From contig OX578155.1 of NCBI GenBank assembly GCA_951213105.1, forward strand, positions 36,060,484 through 36,124,483: a stretch of 64,000 bases of DNA, in the 5' to 3' direction. Shown here one piece after another: positions 1-10,860 of the stretch. Positions within the stretch are counted from its first letter, which is position 1. Each line of letters starts with the position of its first letter. The stretch comes from Amaurobius ferox. Taxonomy: Eukaryota > Arthropoda > Arachnida > Araneae > Amaurobiidae. The translations under genes and the position numbers were made by a program. The notes beneath the pieces are model-generated. The model saw only the letters and a program-made list of their open reading frames with translations, had not been told where the DNA came from and searched no databases.

Positions 1-1355
1 GTATTAACATTAATTGAATGGAAATGAAAAACAGATGTTTCTTATAATGAATCTAATAGAATATTTCAGTATAAACCACATATTTTATAAATTTTGTTTT
101 TAGCAAATTATCTGAAATCCACATTTGAATCCAGTTTTGAAAACATATCTGAAGAATTCCAAATTTGTTGATCAACTGCTCATTGCTGAAATATTTTTAC
201 TCTATGCAGAAAAGTGTTGAACATATTGGGTCTTACCACAGTCTGGTAAATTTTTTATCATAGAGATATTTCTTCATTTATGTGTAACCATGTTAGTTTC
301 CATATTTTAAATATCTACAAGCCCTTTTAGTTAGGTGACAGTTTTCTTACAAGAATGGTAATATGAATAGCTGTTGTTATAACATAGTTAAAAAAGAGTC
401 TAATATTCAGCTTCACTTCTACAGAGAACTTTTTAATAAGAACAATGTAGCTGAATATTGGACTTGTCTTATTCAATATTTTTCACCAGATACTAGGGCC
501 AGGATACCCCTCCAAAAAAACTTCGCTTCATGATTACTCGTGCACCCTTTTGGAGTAAGAATTAAATACTTACCAAATTTTAGCTTCCTACACATTATGG
601 TATTTGAGATGTTTTTGAGCCGACAGAGAAACCCAACTCAAAAGGTAGCACACTCCCTGGAGAAAATTTCTAAGGTATTTACATCAACTTCTGGGGTAAG
701 AACTGATTGCCTACCGAATTTCAGCTTCCTAGGCCTAACTGTTTTTGAGATATTTTTGTCTCAACATTGAATCCCACACATACGGATAAATTCAAATCAT
801 ACTAATTAACAGTAAAATCAAATACATAAATTTAATTTGTTCATTTCTTTATTTTTCAGAAGTATACAGCTAAAATTCTTAGATATAAGCAATACAATAT
901 TTTATAATAGATAATGTTCAACAAATATGAATATTTTTTTAAAACAAAACTAGATCCAGTCAAACATTCTTTAAAATCTCCATACTTGAATTACTTGAAT
1001 TCAGAAAATCCATACTTGAATTCAGAAAAACCTGTAAAAAATAAAATGTATACAGTTTTAAAGAATTCACATTTTTAACTATTTTACAAAATTAAATGAA
1101 TAGAATATCAGCAAAGGCCTGACATAAACCACACAAGTCTTCATTTTTTTTCTGTTAGGAATACTTTTTTTAAACTTTAAAATTTTATTTGAAATTTATG
1201 CATTTGGATTGATATATACCATAAAGCAGTAGATTTTGATCACAAAAGTGAGGTTTTCAGTTCTATCGTTAGTCGATATGAAGCTTTAACTTTAGTGGCA
1301 ACAAGTTGCTAAATTTTAATCCCCATTAGCATGGCATATTTCACATGTTATGTTT

Positions 1356-1807
1356 TGCGCCAACAGCCTTACCGTGCTGAAAATACCGGTTCTCGTTAGA
1401 TCACCGAAGTCAAGCAGCATCGGGCGCGGTTAGTACTTGGGTGGGTGACCACCTGGGAACACCGCATGCTGTTGGCACATTTCGGGCGCGGTAGCCCGGT
1501 GGTTTGCGCTGGATTTGCACGCTGCAGCAACTACCGCCGTGTTCATGCGGAGTACAATCACGTTAAACATGTGGATCCGAAAGTCCTTCCGAGAGGTTGG
1601 TGGTAGGGAAGGAGGGTACGGTCTCTGTGGATGCCTCCCCCATTGGGTTCCGGTCTAAATTATGTGGCACTTCCCGACTGTCCAAACAGTTATCATACGC
1701 CTTTCTGGTACCGGTCATCCAATTAGTTGCTCATGTCCTCTGGATGAGGCGGACGGTCTGGGTCTTCAACACTTTTCTGGTAGGTCGGACGGTCTGGGTC
1801 TCAACAA
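1356..1807 (+). mobile_element. Composite SINE: 5S rRNA head + tRNA-type SINE body
   Basis: A 12-bp direct repeat, CATGTTATGTTT, flanks the element at 1344-1355 and 1808-1819, as expected of a target-site duplication. Inside lie a 118-nt 5S rRNA-like sequence, then a tRNA-type head beginning gggcgcggtagccc, a GC-rich body and a (CAA)n tail. The tRNA-type head has lost the B-box that the related element at 16430 still has, so Pol III transcription would depend on the 5S internal promoter. The body carries an extra internal duplication of its ggacggtctgggtct end. Because the TSDs bracket both parts, the 5S and SINE moved as one RNA. 5S-derived SINEs are known (SINE3 class); this family is not one I recognise. 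Confidence 0.88.
1359..1476 (+). pseudogene. 5S rRNA-derived head of the SINE
   Basis: The 118 nt run from gccaacagcc to gctgttggc, whose ends pair as 5S helix I. The internal Pol III control region is easily recognised, with gatcaccgaagtcaagcagc (A-box side) and ttagtacttgggtgggtgac (C-box side). It is close to arthropod 5S rRNA. It lacks a downstream T-run terminator and runs straight into the SINE body, so it is a retrotransposed 5S promoter and not a rRNA gene. Confidence 0.9.
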
Positions 1808-3491
1808 CATGTTATGTTTCTATATATATAATGGTCATTAGCAATTCTTCCTTTTATGCAATATTTTCATCATATGTTTACAAACTGATCATTGTGAACA
1901 CTCAGGGCTGTGCAGTCGTTAGTAAAAATATACAGACTCTGACTCCAAAATTAAACAATGTAAAAGTAATTTTATCTTGGAATATTAAATTCTTTTATTA
2001 GTCAAAATAGTTTTAAAAAATCATTAAATGTTTACCAATTAAAAAACTAATGAATTGAAAAACTAAAAATTACTATCTATGACAGTCACTGTTTTAGCAA
2101 TAACTTTTATAAACAAATAATATGTGAGCACTATTTTATTTAGATATAAGTTGCTATACTACACTACCTAAAAATTAAATGTGACCTGAGCAAACTAAAT
2201 ATATGCACCCACTATTCAGTGGAATAGGGTGTGGGCAATAAATGTAATTGATATGTTGATGCATAGTGGTGGTGTCCCAAGCTCGCAGTAACTTTTTAAG
2301 ACAAATGAGTTATGTATTACATGTGCAATATATGAAACAGATTAAAATCCGTCCTCTGATGATTGCAGTTTATATTGAATTTGATCCTTTTCACAATAGT
2401 TGCAATTTAATTTGAAACAGGACATTTTCACAAGATACAATTTAAATCTAAAACCAGTAACTTTTACAGCTGATTTCAAATTGTTTCGCTTGCTTATATG
2501 AAACTAAAAATCCGAATAATATTAGCATTTATCCTAAAAAATTTTAGTTGACTAAATTGATTATTGTACAATTTACATCTAAAACCAGTAACTTTTACAG
2601 CTGATTTCAAATTGTTTAGCTTGCTTATATAAAACTGAAAATCAGAATAAAATTAGCATTTATTCTAAGAAATTTTAGTTGACTAGATTGATTATTGTAA
2701 TGAAAATTAAAATTTTCAAAACTTTAATTTCAAAAATGCTAAATTAATTTTCTTGAATATATTTCTTTACTCAGTGAGCTGCTTGCATGCACACTGCACA
2801 GGTCAGATGTTTCCAAACGATCATCGGAAAGTCCTTGAAAATGAAATGACTAACCCACATGTGTGTGTTTAAGAGACTGATAAACAAATCACGAGAATTC
2901 AAATTGCAGATTATGAATTAAAATGACTACAGCAAGATAGTATTTATATGATAGATGTGTTTGTCATTATAAAAATTTACTTAGCATATATTATAAATAT
3001 GGAACAGTTTACCCCTCAAAGTCCTATATACAAGTATTTGACTTTTAACAGCATAGCAACATCTAACGTTTACTTAAATTCATCCATTTTACACTTTTTA
3101 ATCACCAATTAAGGAATTTCTAATTTACAGTATATCAACTAGGAATAGTAAATGCCAAGCACTGAAATTAATGTGACAAAAACATAAAGTAACTTGTTCA
3201 CAAACTTAAGGGATCAGAGCAGAGATGTCTGCTGACATCAGCAATGGATTTTTCAGTCCTTCAAGATATGAGCTCATTCTACACACTTTAAATTCCTGTA
3301 ACAAATTAAATCAGAATTAGTATCACTTTATAACTCTTGGTAAAAAAAAAGCTCATCAAAACTGCTTGTACTCAACTATTAGAATGAATATTTTCAAATT
3401 ATGGTATCTAGCTGTAGATAAAAATTCATGGTAATAAACATCAGACTTGAACTTGAATACCACACGCACCTTGAAAAATATTTCTAAATAG

Positions 3492-3533
3492 ATTTTCTAT
3501 CAATATTTCTGTTTATCAATATTGATAGAAAAT
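3492..3533. repeat. Perfect 16-bp-arm hairpin
   Basis: ATTTTCTATCAATATT and its exact reverse complement are separated by 10 nt. The same hairpin is in duplication copy B at about 50094. No function is evident; it may be the end of a MITE. Confidence 0.7.
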
Positions 3534-3649
3534 ATATAAAAACACGTATCCATCACTTCAAATGAGAATTTGTAAAAAAAATTAAAACTTCAGAATCCAA
3601 ATTTGTGGAAACATGAAAGAAAAAAATGGTCAAATAATACTATTTATTT

Positions 3650-3784
3650 CAAATAATACTATAAATCAAATAATACTATTAAGTGTCTAGGGGCTTTCCT
3701 TATAATCCTTATGGTTTTGTTTTGTCTTGACCGATGACCGATTTATAAATTAGACCGACTGTTGATGACCGATTTATAAATTAG
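3650..3784. repeat. Rearranged junction: short direct repeats
   Basis: Immediately after the end of duplication copy A the unit caaataatacta occurs three times. Then the LINE sequence begins abruptly in the middle of its RT C-terminus. A 21-bp unit (gatgaccgatttataaatta plus g) is then repeated at 3733-3753 and 3764-3784, replacing LINE sequence that the relative at 53.7 kb retains. This looks like a repaired breakpoint. Confidence 0.65.
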
Positions 3785-3829
3785 GAGATTCATTTGTTAA
3801 CTTAGATTTCCATTCCCTATCATTGGGTA

Positions 3830-6147
3830 TAAGGCTTCTATGGTTATATACGCTTTTTTGATTATGTTCGTTACGTACAGTTTTCAAGTTAGATGGGAGT
3901 CTATCGTTACACCTAGGTATTTAGTAGATTTTTCCGCTTTTAGGGCATGGTTGTTTATGTACAGAGGAGGCGGAGGTTTACGTTTCCTAGAGAAATAAAT
4001 CCAATGACATTTATTGGGATTTAATTTTATTCGCCATTTTCCAGCAGTGTTTGGAGTATGTCTAAGTGTTTTTGTAGCTGTCTGTGCATTACTGAGACGT
4101 AAGGGTGTTTTGCAAGTATCGCGCTGTCGTCTGCATAGAGTGCCAGCTCCGTGTCTGGGGTCCTGGGAATGTCATTTAGATATATGTTAAAGAGTGTCGG
4201 GCCCAGGATGGATCCTTGCGGTACACTATTTTTAATGAGCTTGGGTGTAGATAAGTTATTTTTTACTCTGACTTGAAAGTGTCTGTTATTTAGGTATGAG
4301 ATTAAAAGTTTGACAAGTGCGTCAGGGACTTTTAGAGTAATCAATTTGTAAGCTAATCTACAGTGCCACACTTTATCAAAGGCTTTTTGGATGTCAAGAA
4401 AAACCGCAGCTGTGGGTGTCTTACTATTAAGTCCAGAAGATATGTACTCTACCACTCTCAGCAATTGATGAGTGGTGGAGTGTTTTGGCCGAAATCCAAA
4501 CTGCTCCGGAATGATAATGTCATTCTTACTAAGGTGCGTGTTCAGTCTCTTAAGGATTATTTTCTCAGTAATACTACTAAGTGTCGGTAACAAACTGATT
4601 GGTCTGTAGTTGGCTGGAATTGAGGCATCCTCACCAGGTTTATGGATCGCTATAATTATCGCTTCCTTCCATTCTTTGGGGAAATAATTTAGTTCTAGTA
4701 TTTTATTTATTAAGATGATCACAAGTAAAATATTATATTTAAGGGTAGGTTTTTTACCGCGATATTCCTGATTTTGTCGTGCCCTGGGCTTTTACGGTTT
4801 TTGATAATCTCTACTATCTCTTGCGGGGTAGCTGGGTTAATCTCAGCCGTGACCGGGGAATTCCTGAAATTGTTTAGAGTTTGCCTAATCATTCTTAGGG
4901 TGTCCTGATACATTAGATCGTAGTTTGGTTCAAATTGCTTTTCGTTATGCCTAGCAAGCGCCTCTGCCTTTTCTTCGTCTGAGTACGCGATATTAGCGCC
5001 ATCTATTTAGTGGCGGGAGTTTAATTTGAGGTTTTCTGAGTCTTTTAGCGAATTGCCAGAGCGATACGTCTTCCTGGCTAAGGGATTCGATTAATTCTTT
5101 ATACTGTTGCTGCTTTTCTGCGACAATTTTTTCACTGACTTTACACGTGAGTCTATTAAGCTCCCTTTTAAGGGTAGGGTCTCTGTTAGCCTGCCATGTC
5201 TTACGCATTCTATTTCTCTGTTTAACTAACTGTTTGGCATGGTGGGAAAGTGTTGGCATTTTTGATGACTCACGATGTGTTGTGGCAGAAGCAATAGCTT
5301 TCCTGATTTCTGTTGTGATTGTGTGCGTGGCAGAGTCAATATCCGCCGTGCTCATAATGTTGGGTACTGCTAAGTGCGGCTCGAAAAGTGCTCTTTTGAA
5401 TACGTTCCAGTTCACCCTCTCTTGTCCCAGAGAGGCTGGAAGAGGAGTGTTCAAATCGAATGTCACCAATACCGGTAGATGATCCGAGTCGAATTCATCC
5501 AGGGTATCAATTGTGTGAGCGTATTCTATGTTTCTCGTTAGGACAAAGTCTATGAATGAGCCATTGGCACCTGAGAAGCAGGTTGGTCTCGACGGTGCAA
5601 TGATGTCAGTGTTTGTTGTGTTTAGCAATCTATGTATCTGTGTACCGCGTGAGTTGGCTCTCCTGCTGCCCCACGCTCGGTGGTGTGCATTGAAGTCGCC
5701 CGCGAGTATTGTGTTTGGATATCGCTAGAAAAGCAGTTCCAGCTGCGCAGCTACATTTATACCACTCATGTTTTTGACATTTATTGAAGTTAGAATAAAT
5801 GGGTTTACATTATTTATTTTAATTTTTATACTAGTATTTTCTATACCTTGAAGATTTATGTTGTTTATTTCCTCGTGGGGAATATTACTTTTAATATATA
5901 TTGCTGTTCCTCCATAGGGATTTCTAGCAGTTATATTTGAACTAAGGGTATGATAGCTATTATAGTTTGCTATATTTAGTTTTTTGTTTTCTCTAACTTT
6001 AGTTTCCTGGATTAGCAGGGCATCTACATCATTTTTATTTACGTAGCTCCTAAGTTCATTTATTCTTGGAGATATGCCGTTCGCATTCCAAAATATTATT
6101 TTAAAACTTTCTTTTTGGGACGTATTCATGGCGGGTTTGTTTCTCAC
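3830..6147 (-). pseudogene. LINE ORF2 (endonuclease-reverse transcriptase), broken
   Basis: The product would nick target DNA and reverse-transcribe LINE RNA at the nick. Reading from 6147 downward, the endonuclease shows FWNANG, LIQETK and GGTAIYIK; after a nonsense codon at about 5726 (the other copy has Leu) come AGDFNAHH and SDHLP. The RT section has NYRPISLLP, FLDIQKAFDKVWH, SVPQGSILGP and the catalytic YADD box, all intact. Lesions relative to the copy at 53-56 kb are the stop at about 5726, an extra T at about 5007 (frameshift), rearrangement near 4720, and loss of one base at about 4041 just after YADD. Catalytic residues survive but the frame does not. Confidence 0.92.
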
Positions 6148-6168
6148 TGTTTTTATTAAATTCCGCGA

Positions 6169-6957
6169 TTAATTTAAAAGCCTCAATGACCATTTGCATT
6201 GGATCGCTCTTTTTTTATTTAACTCAGCGAGCTGCATCAACAGATGTTTTATATCGTCTAGGTTGAACATACTGATAAATCCTCTGACGAGGTTGAGGAT
6301 TTCATCCATCTTTTCATCATTGGATTTACCAGCAAGTTCAGTCTCAGCTTCCATTTCCTCAGTCTCAGCTACAATTTCCTCACCTTCAACCGCCGTTTGA
6401 TCTGTTTTGTGAGTATCCTTTTGAACCTCGGTAGTATTTTGTTTTTTCAGCCGATTTGTCTAACTGCTGTGCTTGCGCGAGCTCTTCTTCTCGGGCGCGT
6501 TTAGTTTTCTGCCATTCCTGAACCTCTTTTTCTAATCTTAGTTTTGCTTCTCTTGCCTCTTTGGCGGATTTATCAATTGCTATCCTCTTTTTTATGTCTT
6601 CATGAGCTATTCTCACTTCCTCCACAGTCATTTCTCTGGAGGTCGACGGTTTAGGGGCCTGCTCTTGCACCGATCTGGTAGGTGTTAAAGTTTGAATTCT
6701 TTTAACCTGTGGCACAGAGTGCGAGGAGCCCTGATGGAGTGCCTGGGGGTATAGACCCAGGGCCTTTTGCCTCCAAGGGGGTATCTGATTTTTGGGGGGA
6801 GGGGGCATACCCCGTTGCCTTTCCTCTGTTCCAGGGGTTCTTCGGGCATTGCCTGAAGTTCGCCGGGTGATCTCCATTGCAGTTAGCACACGTTGCCTTC
6901 TCCGTCCTTGGTCTTTGGCAGTCCCGTGTGAAGTGTTCTTCAGCACACTTAAGGCGG
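6169..6957 (-). pseudogene. LINE ORF1, C-terminal part only
   Basis: ORF1 of jockey-group LINEs is the nucleic-acid-binding, Gag-like protein. Here only the region after the zinc knuckles remains: a Pro/Gln-rich segment, then a charged coiled-coil rich in Glu/Lys/Ala (around EMTVEEVRIAHEDIKKRIA), then an acidic tail ending in a helix (DEILNLVRGFISMFNLDD). The frame breaks between the coiled-coil part (6386-6957) and the tail (6169-6354). The sequence above 6957 no longer matches the full-length relative, so the apparent Met codon at 6979 belongs to flanking DNA. Confidence 0.82.
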
Positions 6958-9410
6958 TTTTCGGTCGTTTTCCACCCATGTTAAAGTATAGGCCATTCCT
7001 ATTATCATAACCGCAAAAGAACGGCTGTGCAAATCCTTTTGGAATTTGTACGAGTGATAGAATGAAATATGTAGTTTCTTGTGTAGTCAGAAAATTCGTA
7101 TAATATCAATTAATTAATTATCTATAAATAAAATACTCAAACAAAATTATAAAGTTTTAGTTTTACAGCTGTGAAATAGATGGCGCTATAGAGGCGTCGG
7201 ACAGCGATCGGAGCACTTTAAAAGCCGTTTTCTTATTTCCTACACCGAATATTTTACATTTTCTGACTACAGGAGAAAATAGAGGTTTAGCTTAATCATG
7301 TAAATCCATTGGTTTTATACTTTATTCAGTAATTTGCACGTTTATATGATAATGCGATTTACAGTGGCTGGCGAACTTTCGGTTATTTGTGCAGCCAATG
7401 CCCGACAATATTGGCGTAAGATCAGTAGCACAGCAACCCTAGCTGTGAATGTAAATAAAAACACTTTGTTACTTCAAAAATATAGGAAAAAAATGTAAAT
7501 AAGGGTAAGTATTATGTTTTATACATTTCTAGCACAACTCCACTATTCCTATTAAGCTTAAAATTGTAATTCTTATAACGTTGTTGCTTATTTATTGGGC
7601 TCGCTTTCAGCGGTCAATTGGCAATACAAAGTGAAATTTTTTTTTTCTATAAGTTTTGGATGCAGTACGTTGGAAAATTTCTCTTAAGCTTTGTACCTTA
7701 TCAGTAAATGCATTAAAATGTAACTTGCAGACAGATTATGTTTAAAAGATAATAAATGCGTGCAATACACATTCTTTTTAACAGTAGGTAACAGCAGTAA
7801 TATTGCATGAAAACATTGGAGAGTTTGTAGTCGGCTTTCCCAAAATTGTGCTTCATGATTACCAATATTCTAAGATACAAATAAGTGCAAGCTGGTGCTG
7901 CACTTACTTATTTATCTGAAAATATTTAAGAATGAAAAAGTTATTTATAGTTATTTGACTACATTGGTTAAATATTTTACAGTGAAGCAACTAATTAAAG
8001 AGTTCAAATTTAAACAACGGAAGAAAAACAAGAGCTATAATCGAAAATTGCACCTTTTTTATAGAGTAATCAAGATACACAGTCTCCCAATACTATCTTA
8101 GCTAAGGATTGAACTTTGTAGAATAATATCCATAACAAACATCAATACGTTCATCACATTTTATAGAATCCTGCTATCGCCCTTGAAAGCATTTCAATGC
8201 ATTTTTATACTATTATATTAAACCAAATATATGAAAAGTTTAATACTACATTACCATGGCCCATGAGGATTTAACATTCCAGTATTAATCATCGTATCCA
8301 TAAATTATATAACCTTATATAAAACATGGCATTAAAATATATTCTTGAAATATTAATTCTATAAATATGGATTTCTTCAGTAATAGAAGAAAAATTTGTC
8401 GAACTGAACCAGTTTATTCTAAATTTTAACTAATAAAATTAATGGTTATCCAGAAAGCTGAATAGTGAACCTATATGCTTCTTATAACATTGTACAAAAA
8501 AATACAAAATTAAATTTTTCAATTGGTAGCTTTATTAAATATTCTTGTTTAAAATGTTGTAACGAAAGGGCATTTTTTGAACATGGTATTCAGCATATGC
8601 TACTTTTATTGCAAAATCAGCTGAACTGCAAATATAAAAATTCTGCATAAAATAAATAGAGTGCATAAAGGATTAGTAGTTTATTATATTTTTAAACTAG
8701 TTTGTAAAATATCTGGAATAAAGTGTCAAAAAATTGAAATTTATCATGGTAATGGAAGTACAAAATTTCTCAAATTCCAAATATTGCATTACCGTATAAA
8801 TATAATTTTGGGTTGCTCATTGAGGCATCATGTTATAATCATCATTAACTAATATTTATGAACCTGAAGAAAATATAGAGTGGTACTTGCACAATTGTAG
8901 AAATTATTTTTTTATCTTTTTTCTGAAAGTTAAAATTTTTCATTTTCTTTTTTGAACAAAGTACCCCTGCACCATCATCATCTGCAAGTGAACATTTGAC
9001 CAACATTGAGTCATACAGACTCTTTTACCACATTAAATTAGCAATAGTCTTGTTCAATATAATATGCAATTTGACACTAAAGGCTCTGTTTCTTCATTAG
9101 CTATACTGATACCTGTCTGTTTACATTGCTTGATGCCAACTTTTTCACGTCTGGCACAAATAAATATATATCTGGTATGCGATGTATTTTACAAATGATT
9201 TAAAATAATGGATATAATTTATTTTAAGATGAGTCTGAACACCATGCCATCTCATACAAAATGCAAAAATAGATATTTATTTGTTATCCAATTTTAAGTT
9301 TAAAAACATTTTCATTTAGTTACATAGTTATTTGTCGACGAATTTAAAAATTTATCTGTTAATTGTCATCGATTTAAATAATAAATGAATGACAAATCAT
9401 TGGATTTTAA
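6958..9410. other. Gene-free AT-rich stretch
   Basis: No ORF here has recognisable content. A less AT-rich patch at 7160-7440 contains an AGATGGCGCT motif (7168-7177, CTCF-like core), and a consensus splice donor, ggtaagt, at about 7503, so an untranslated exon of a host gene is possible. Neither is strong enough to call. The rest (7510-9410) is AT-rich with scattered small hairpins. Confidence 0.5.
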
Positions 9411-9510
9411 ACGTCATTTTATTAAAACATCCATAAGATGTACATATAATATAAAAGTCAGAGTGCTTTCGGGTATCATCATCATACCCGTCCTCAGTGG
9501 CGTTAAATAA
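9411..9510 (-). other. 3' tail of a Penelope-like element
   Basis: On the minus strand this follows the decayed endonuclease below. It contains CTGAGGA, then a 6-bp stem GGGTAT/ATACCC with a 7-nt loop, then GAAAG (9467-9497). That order resembles the hammerhead ribozymes known in canonical Penelope-like elements. An extra C precedes the stem and no U-H cleavage site with a closing stem III is visible, so it is at best a degenerate ribozyme. Confidence 0.5.
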
Positions 9511-9745
9511 AAAATTATGCTAACATGCTTAAATATTATCCACTACCGGCAAGTTGAATTTACATATTATAAAATTGGCATCACTACTAAACATGTTTAA
9601 TGCATCCACACAAAATCACAGAAACAGATTTAAATTTTACAAAATTACAAATACAAGAAAGACAAATTATCATAATCCAGTTTAAGCACAAATATATATA
9701 AGTAAAAAAAAAACAATTTTTTTTTTTTTTTAAATATTTTATGTA

Positions 9746-10478
9746 TTAGAGGTAACTTTGTAAAGGTTTGACTCGCATGGAGTCGAGAACATGTCGCCAG
9801 GCATAACTTAAAACATTGACAGGGTCAAAATTACAGATAGAGGTGCGACGTAGATAAATAAAGAGGAATTCATAGAGTAAAATAGTCCGGGAGTTATTAC
9901 AGCTGATCAAAAGAAAGGAATTTTCGAAAAGGGGGTTGAAAGTTATCATTAATCACTAACTGGGCAAGAGCTGTCGATTGCCTACCGTTTTCAACGCCCC
10001 TATTATGTTCAGTCAACTATATACCAACCGTGCGTTTAGTGTTACCAATATAAAACTTATAAATATTATCTGGAAAAAGAAGGGGTACTACATATACCCC
10101 AGCATGGCTATTAAAGTTATCTTTATCCCTAAATTTATCAGTACAAATGCGATTAAACAAAGTGGTAACCGTTGAGTGAGCAGGTCTAAAATTAAACTCG
10201 ATACAAAATTTGAATTTGATAAGGGGATGAAAATTTTTTTGGGTGGTACGGAAAACTAGCTTTAAACGGCAAACATTCATTAATGGGAATGAGTTTAGAA
10301 TTGGGTTGAAGAAAATTACGGTGAATATTTGAAAAGATTTGATAAATTCGAAAAGAGTAACCGGCATCCTGACCAAGTTTAAAGATGAAATCAATTTCAC
10401 TGTGTAAAGACGAAATAGTAGAACAAACATTAAAAGCCCGGTTATATTAGCACATATTTTGGCATATATTGGAATCAA
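9746..10478 (-). pseudogene. Penelope-like element, C-terminal GIY-YIG endonuclease remnant
   Basis: The reading frame from 10478 to 10017 ends in HAGVYVVP...YKFYIGNTKRTVG, the GIY and YIG motifs of the GIY-YIG nuclease that canonical Penelope-like elements carry after their RT. The normal Arg of the next motif is a stop codon. The following frame still reads LTEH and STALAQ, and after a further frameshift the 9949-9746 ORF keeps the C-terminal signature (RTSICNFDP...LSYAWR). No RT palm motifs are visible upstream, so this is a short 3' fragment. The nuclease order (C-terminal) differs from the Naiad elements at 38-43 kb. It is dead. Confidence 0.82.
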
Positions 10479-10497
10479 TTACGGCCTTTAGGTTTTA

Positions 10498-10860
10498 AGA
10501 TTACGGGATTATTGATATTTTCAATTTATGATGTCATCTGTTTTATTTTGACAGAGATTTTAGAAACTCATAAGTTGTAGTACGGGTCATATACAGTTTT
10601 AGCTCTTTTATTTTGCATATATTTATTCAACTTCATATATTTTGTAAATTTGTTTACAAACAAGACCAGTACGTTTTATTCTTCAGATCTGCTCGTGAAG
10701 ATAATTTTGTATAGCAAGAACAGATAGTTTTAAACTTCTTTTTAGGAGCATTAAATTAAATATTTTAATAGAATATTTTGATTAACAATGTCATTTTATA
10801 TACTATAGGAATTTGCACATGATTGTGAATTTTAAGTTTCTTTATATTATATACTTCATA
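10498..10860 (+). repeat. Dispersed repeat R, copy 1 (copy 2 at 20332-20815)
   Basis: The order of segments (ggattattgatattttca, a cagatctgc core, tttttaggagcat, aatattttaatagaat, tataggaatttg) is the same as at 20332-20815 on the same strand, with moderate divergence. Copy 2 carries an added minisatellite. It abuts the Penelope remnant. The class is unknown. Confidence 0.75.

Larger units (their letters stand above)
1..3649. repeat. Segmental duplication, copy A (partner 46250-50251)
   Basis: This block matches 46250-50251 in the same orientation almost base for base; by eye the two differ by roughly one substitution per hundred bases. It starts at or before the window edge and ends inside a run reading caaataatactatttattt. 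Copy A lacks two pieces present in copy B: a tandem duplication of about 165 bp (near 47356-47520) and about 187 bp at 47691-47877. It contains no convincing protein gene, only short AT-rich ORFs, one composite SINE (1356-1807), and a perfect 16-bp-arm hairpin at 3492-3533. It may be a true duplication or an uncollapsed haplotype. Confidence 0.93.
3692..6957 (-). mobile_element. Jockey-like LINE, truncated copy (JK1-a)
   Basis: This is a non-LTR retrotransposon on the minus strand, 5'-truncated within ORF1 (homology to the copy at 53-58 kb stops at about 6957) and 3'-truncated near 3692 inside the RT C-terminal region. Its order is the C-terminal half of ORF1, apurinic-like endonuclease, then reverse transcriptase. 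By eye it differs from the other copy by about 4%, more than the neighbouring duplication copies differ from each other, which suggests independent insertions. Several lesions, described in the ORF entries, make it non-autonomous. Confidence 0.92.

Noticed and set aside
540..770. 76-codon ORF repeated at 46789-47019
   Set aside because: Its conservation is explained by the segmental duplication as a whole; noncoding flanks are equally conserved and it has no domain-like composition.
1359..1476. Functional 5S rRNA gene
   Set aside because: It is bracketed with a SINE body by one target-site duplication and lacks a terminator after the 5S part.
1597..2001. 134-codon ORF (again at 48199-48603)
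   Set aside because: It reads through the SINE body and the AT-rich flank; a consequence of the repeat.
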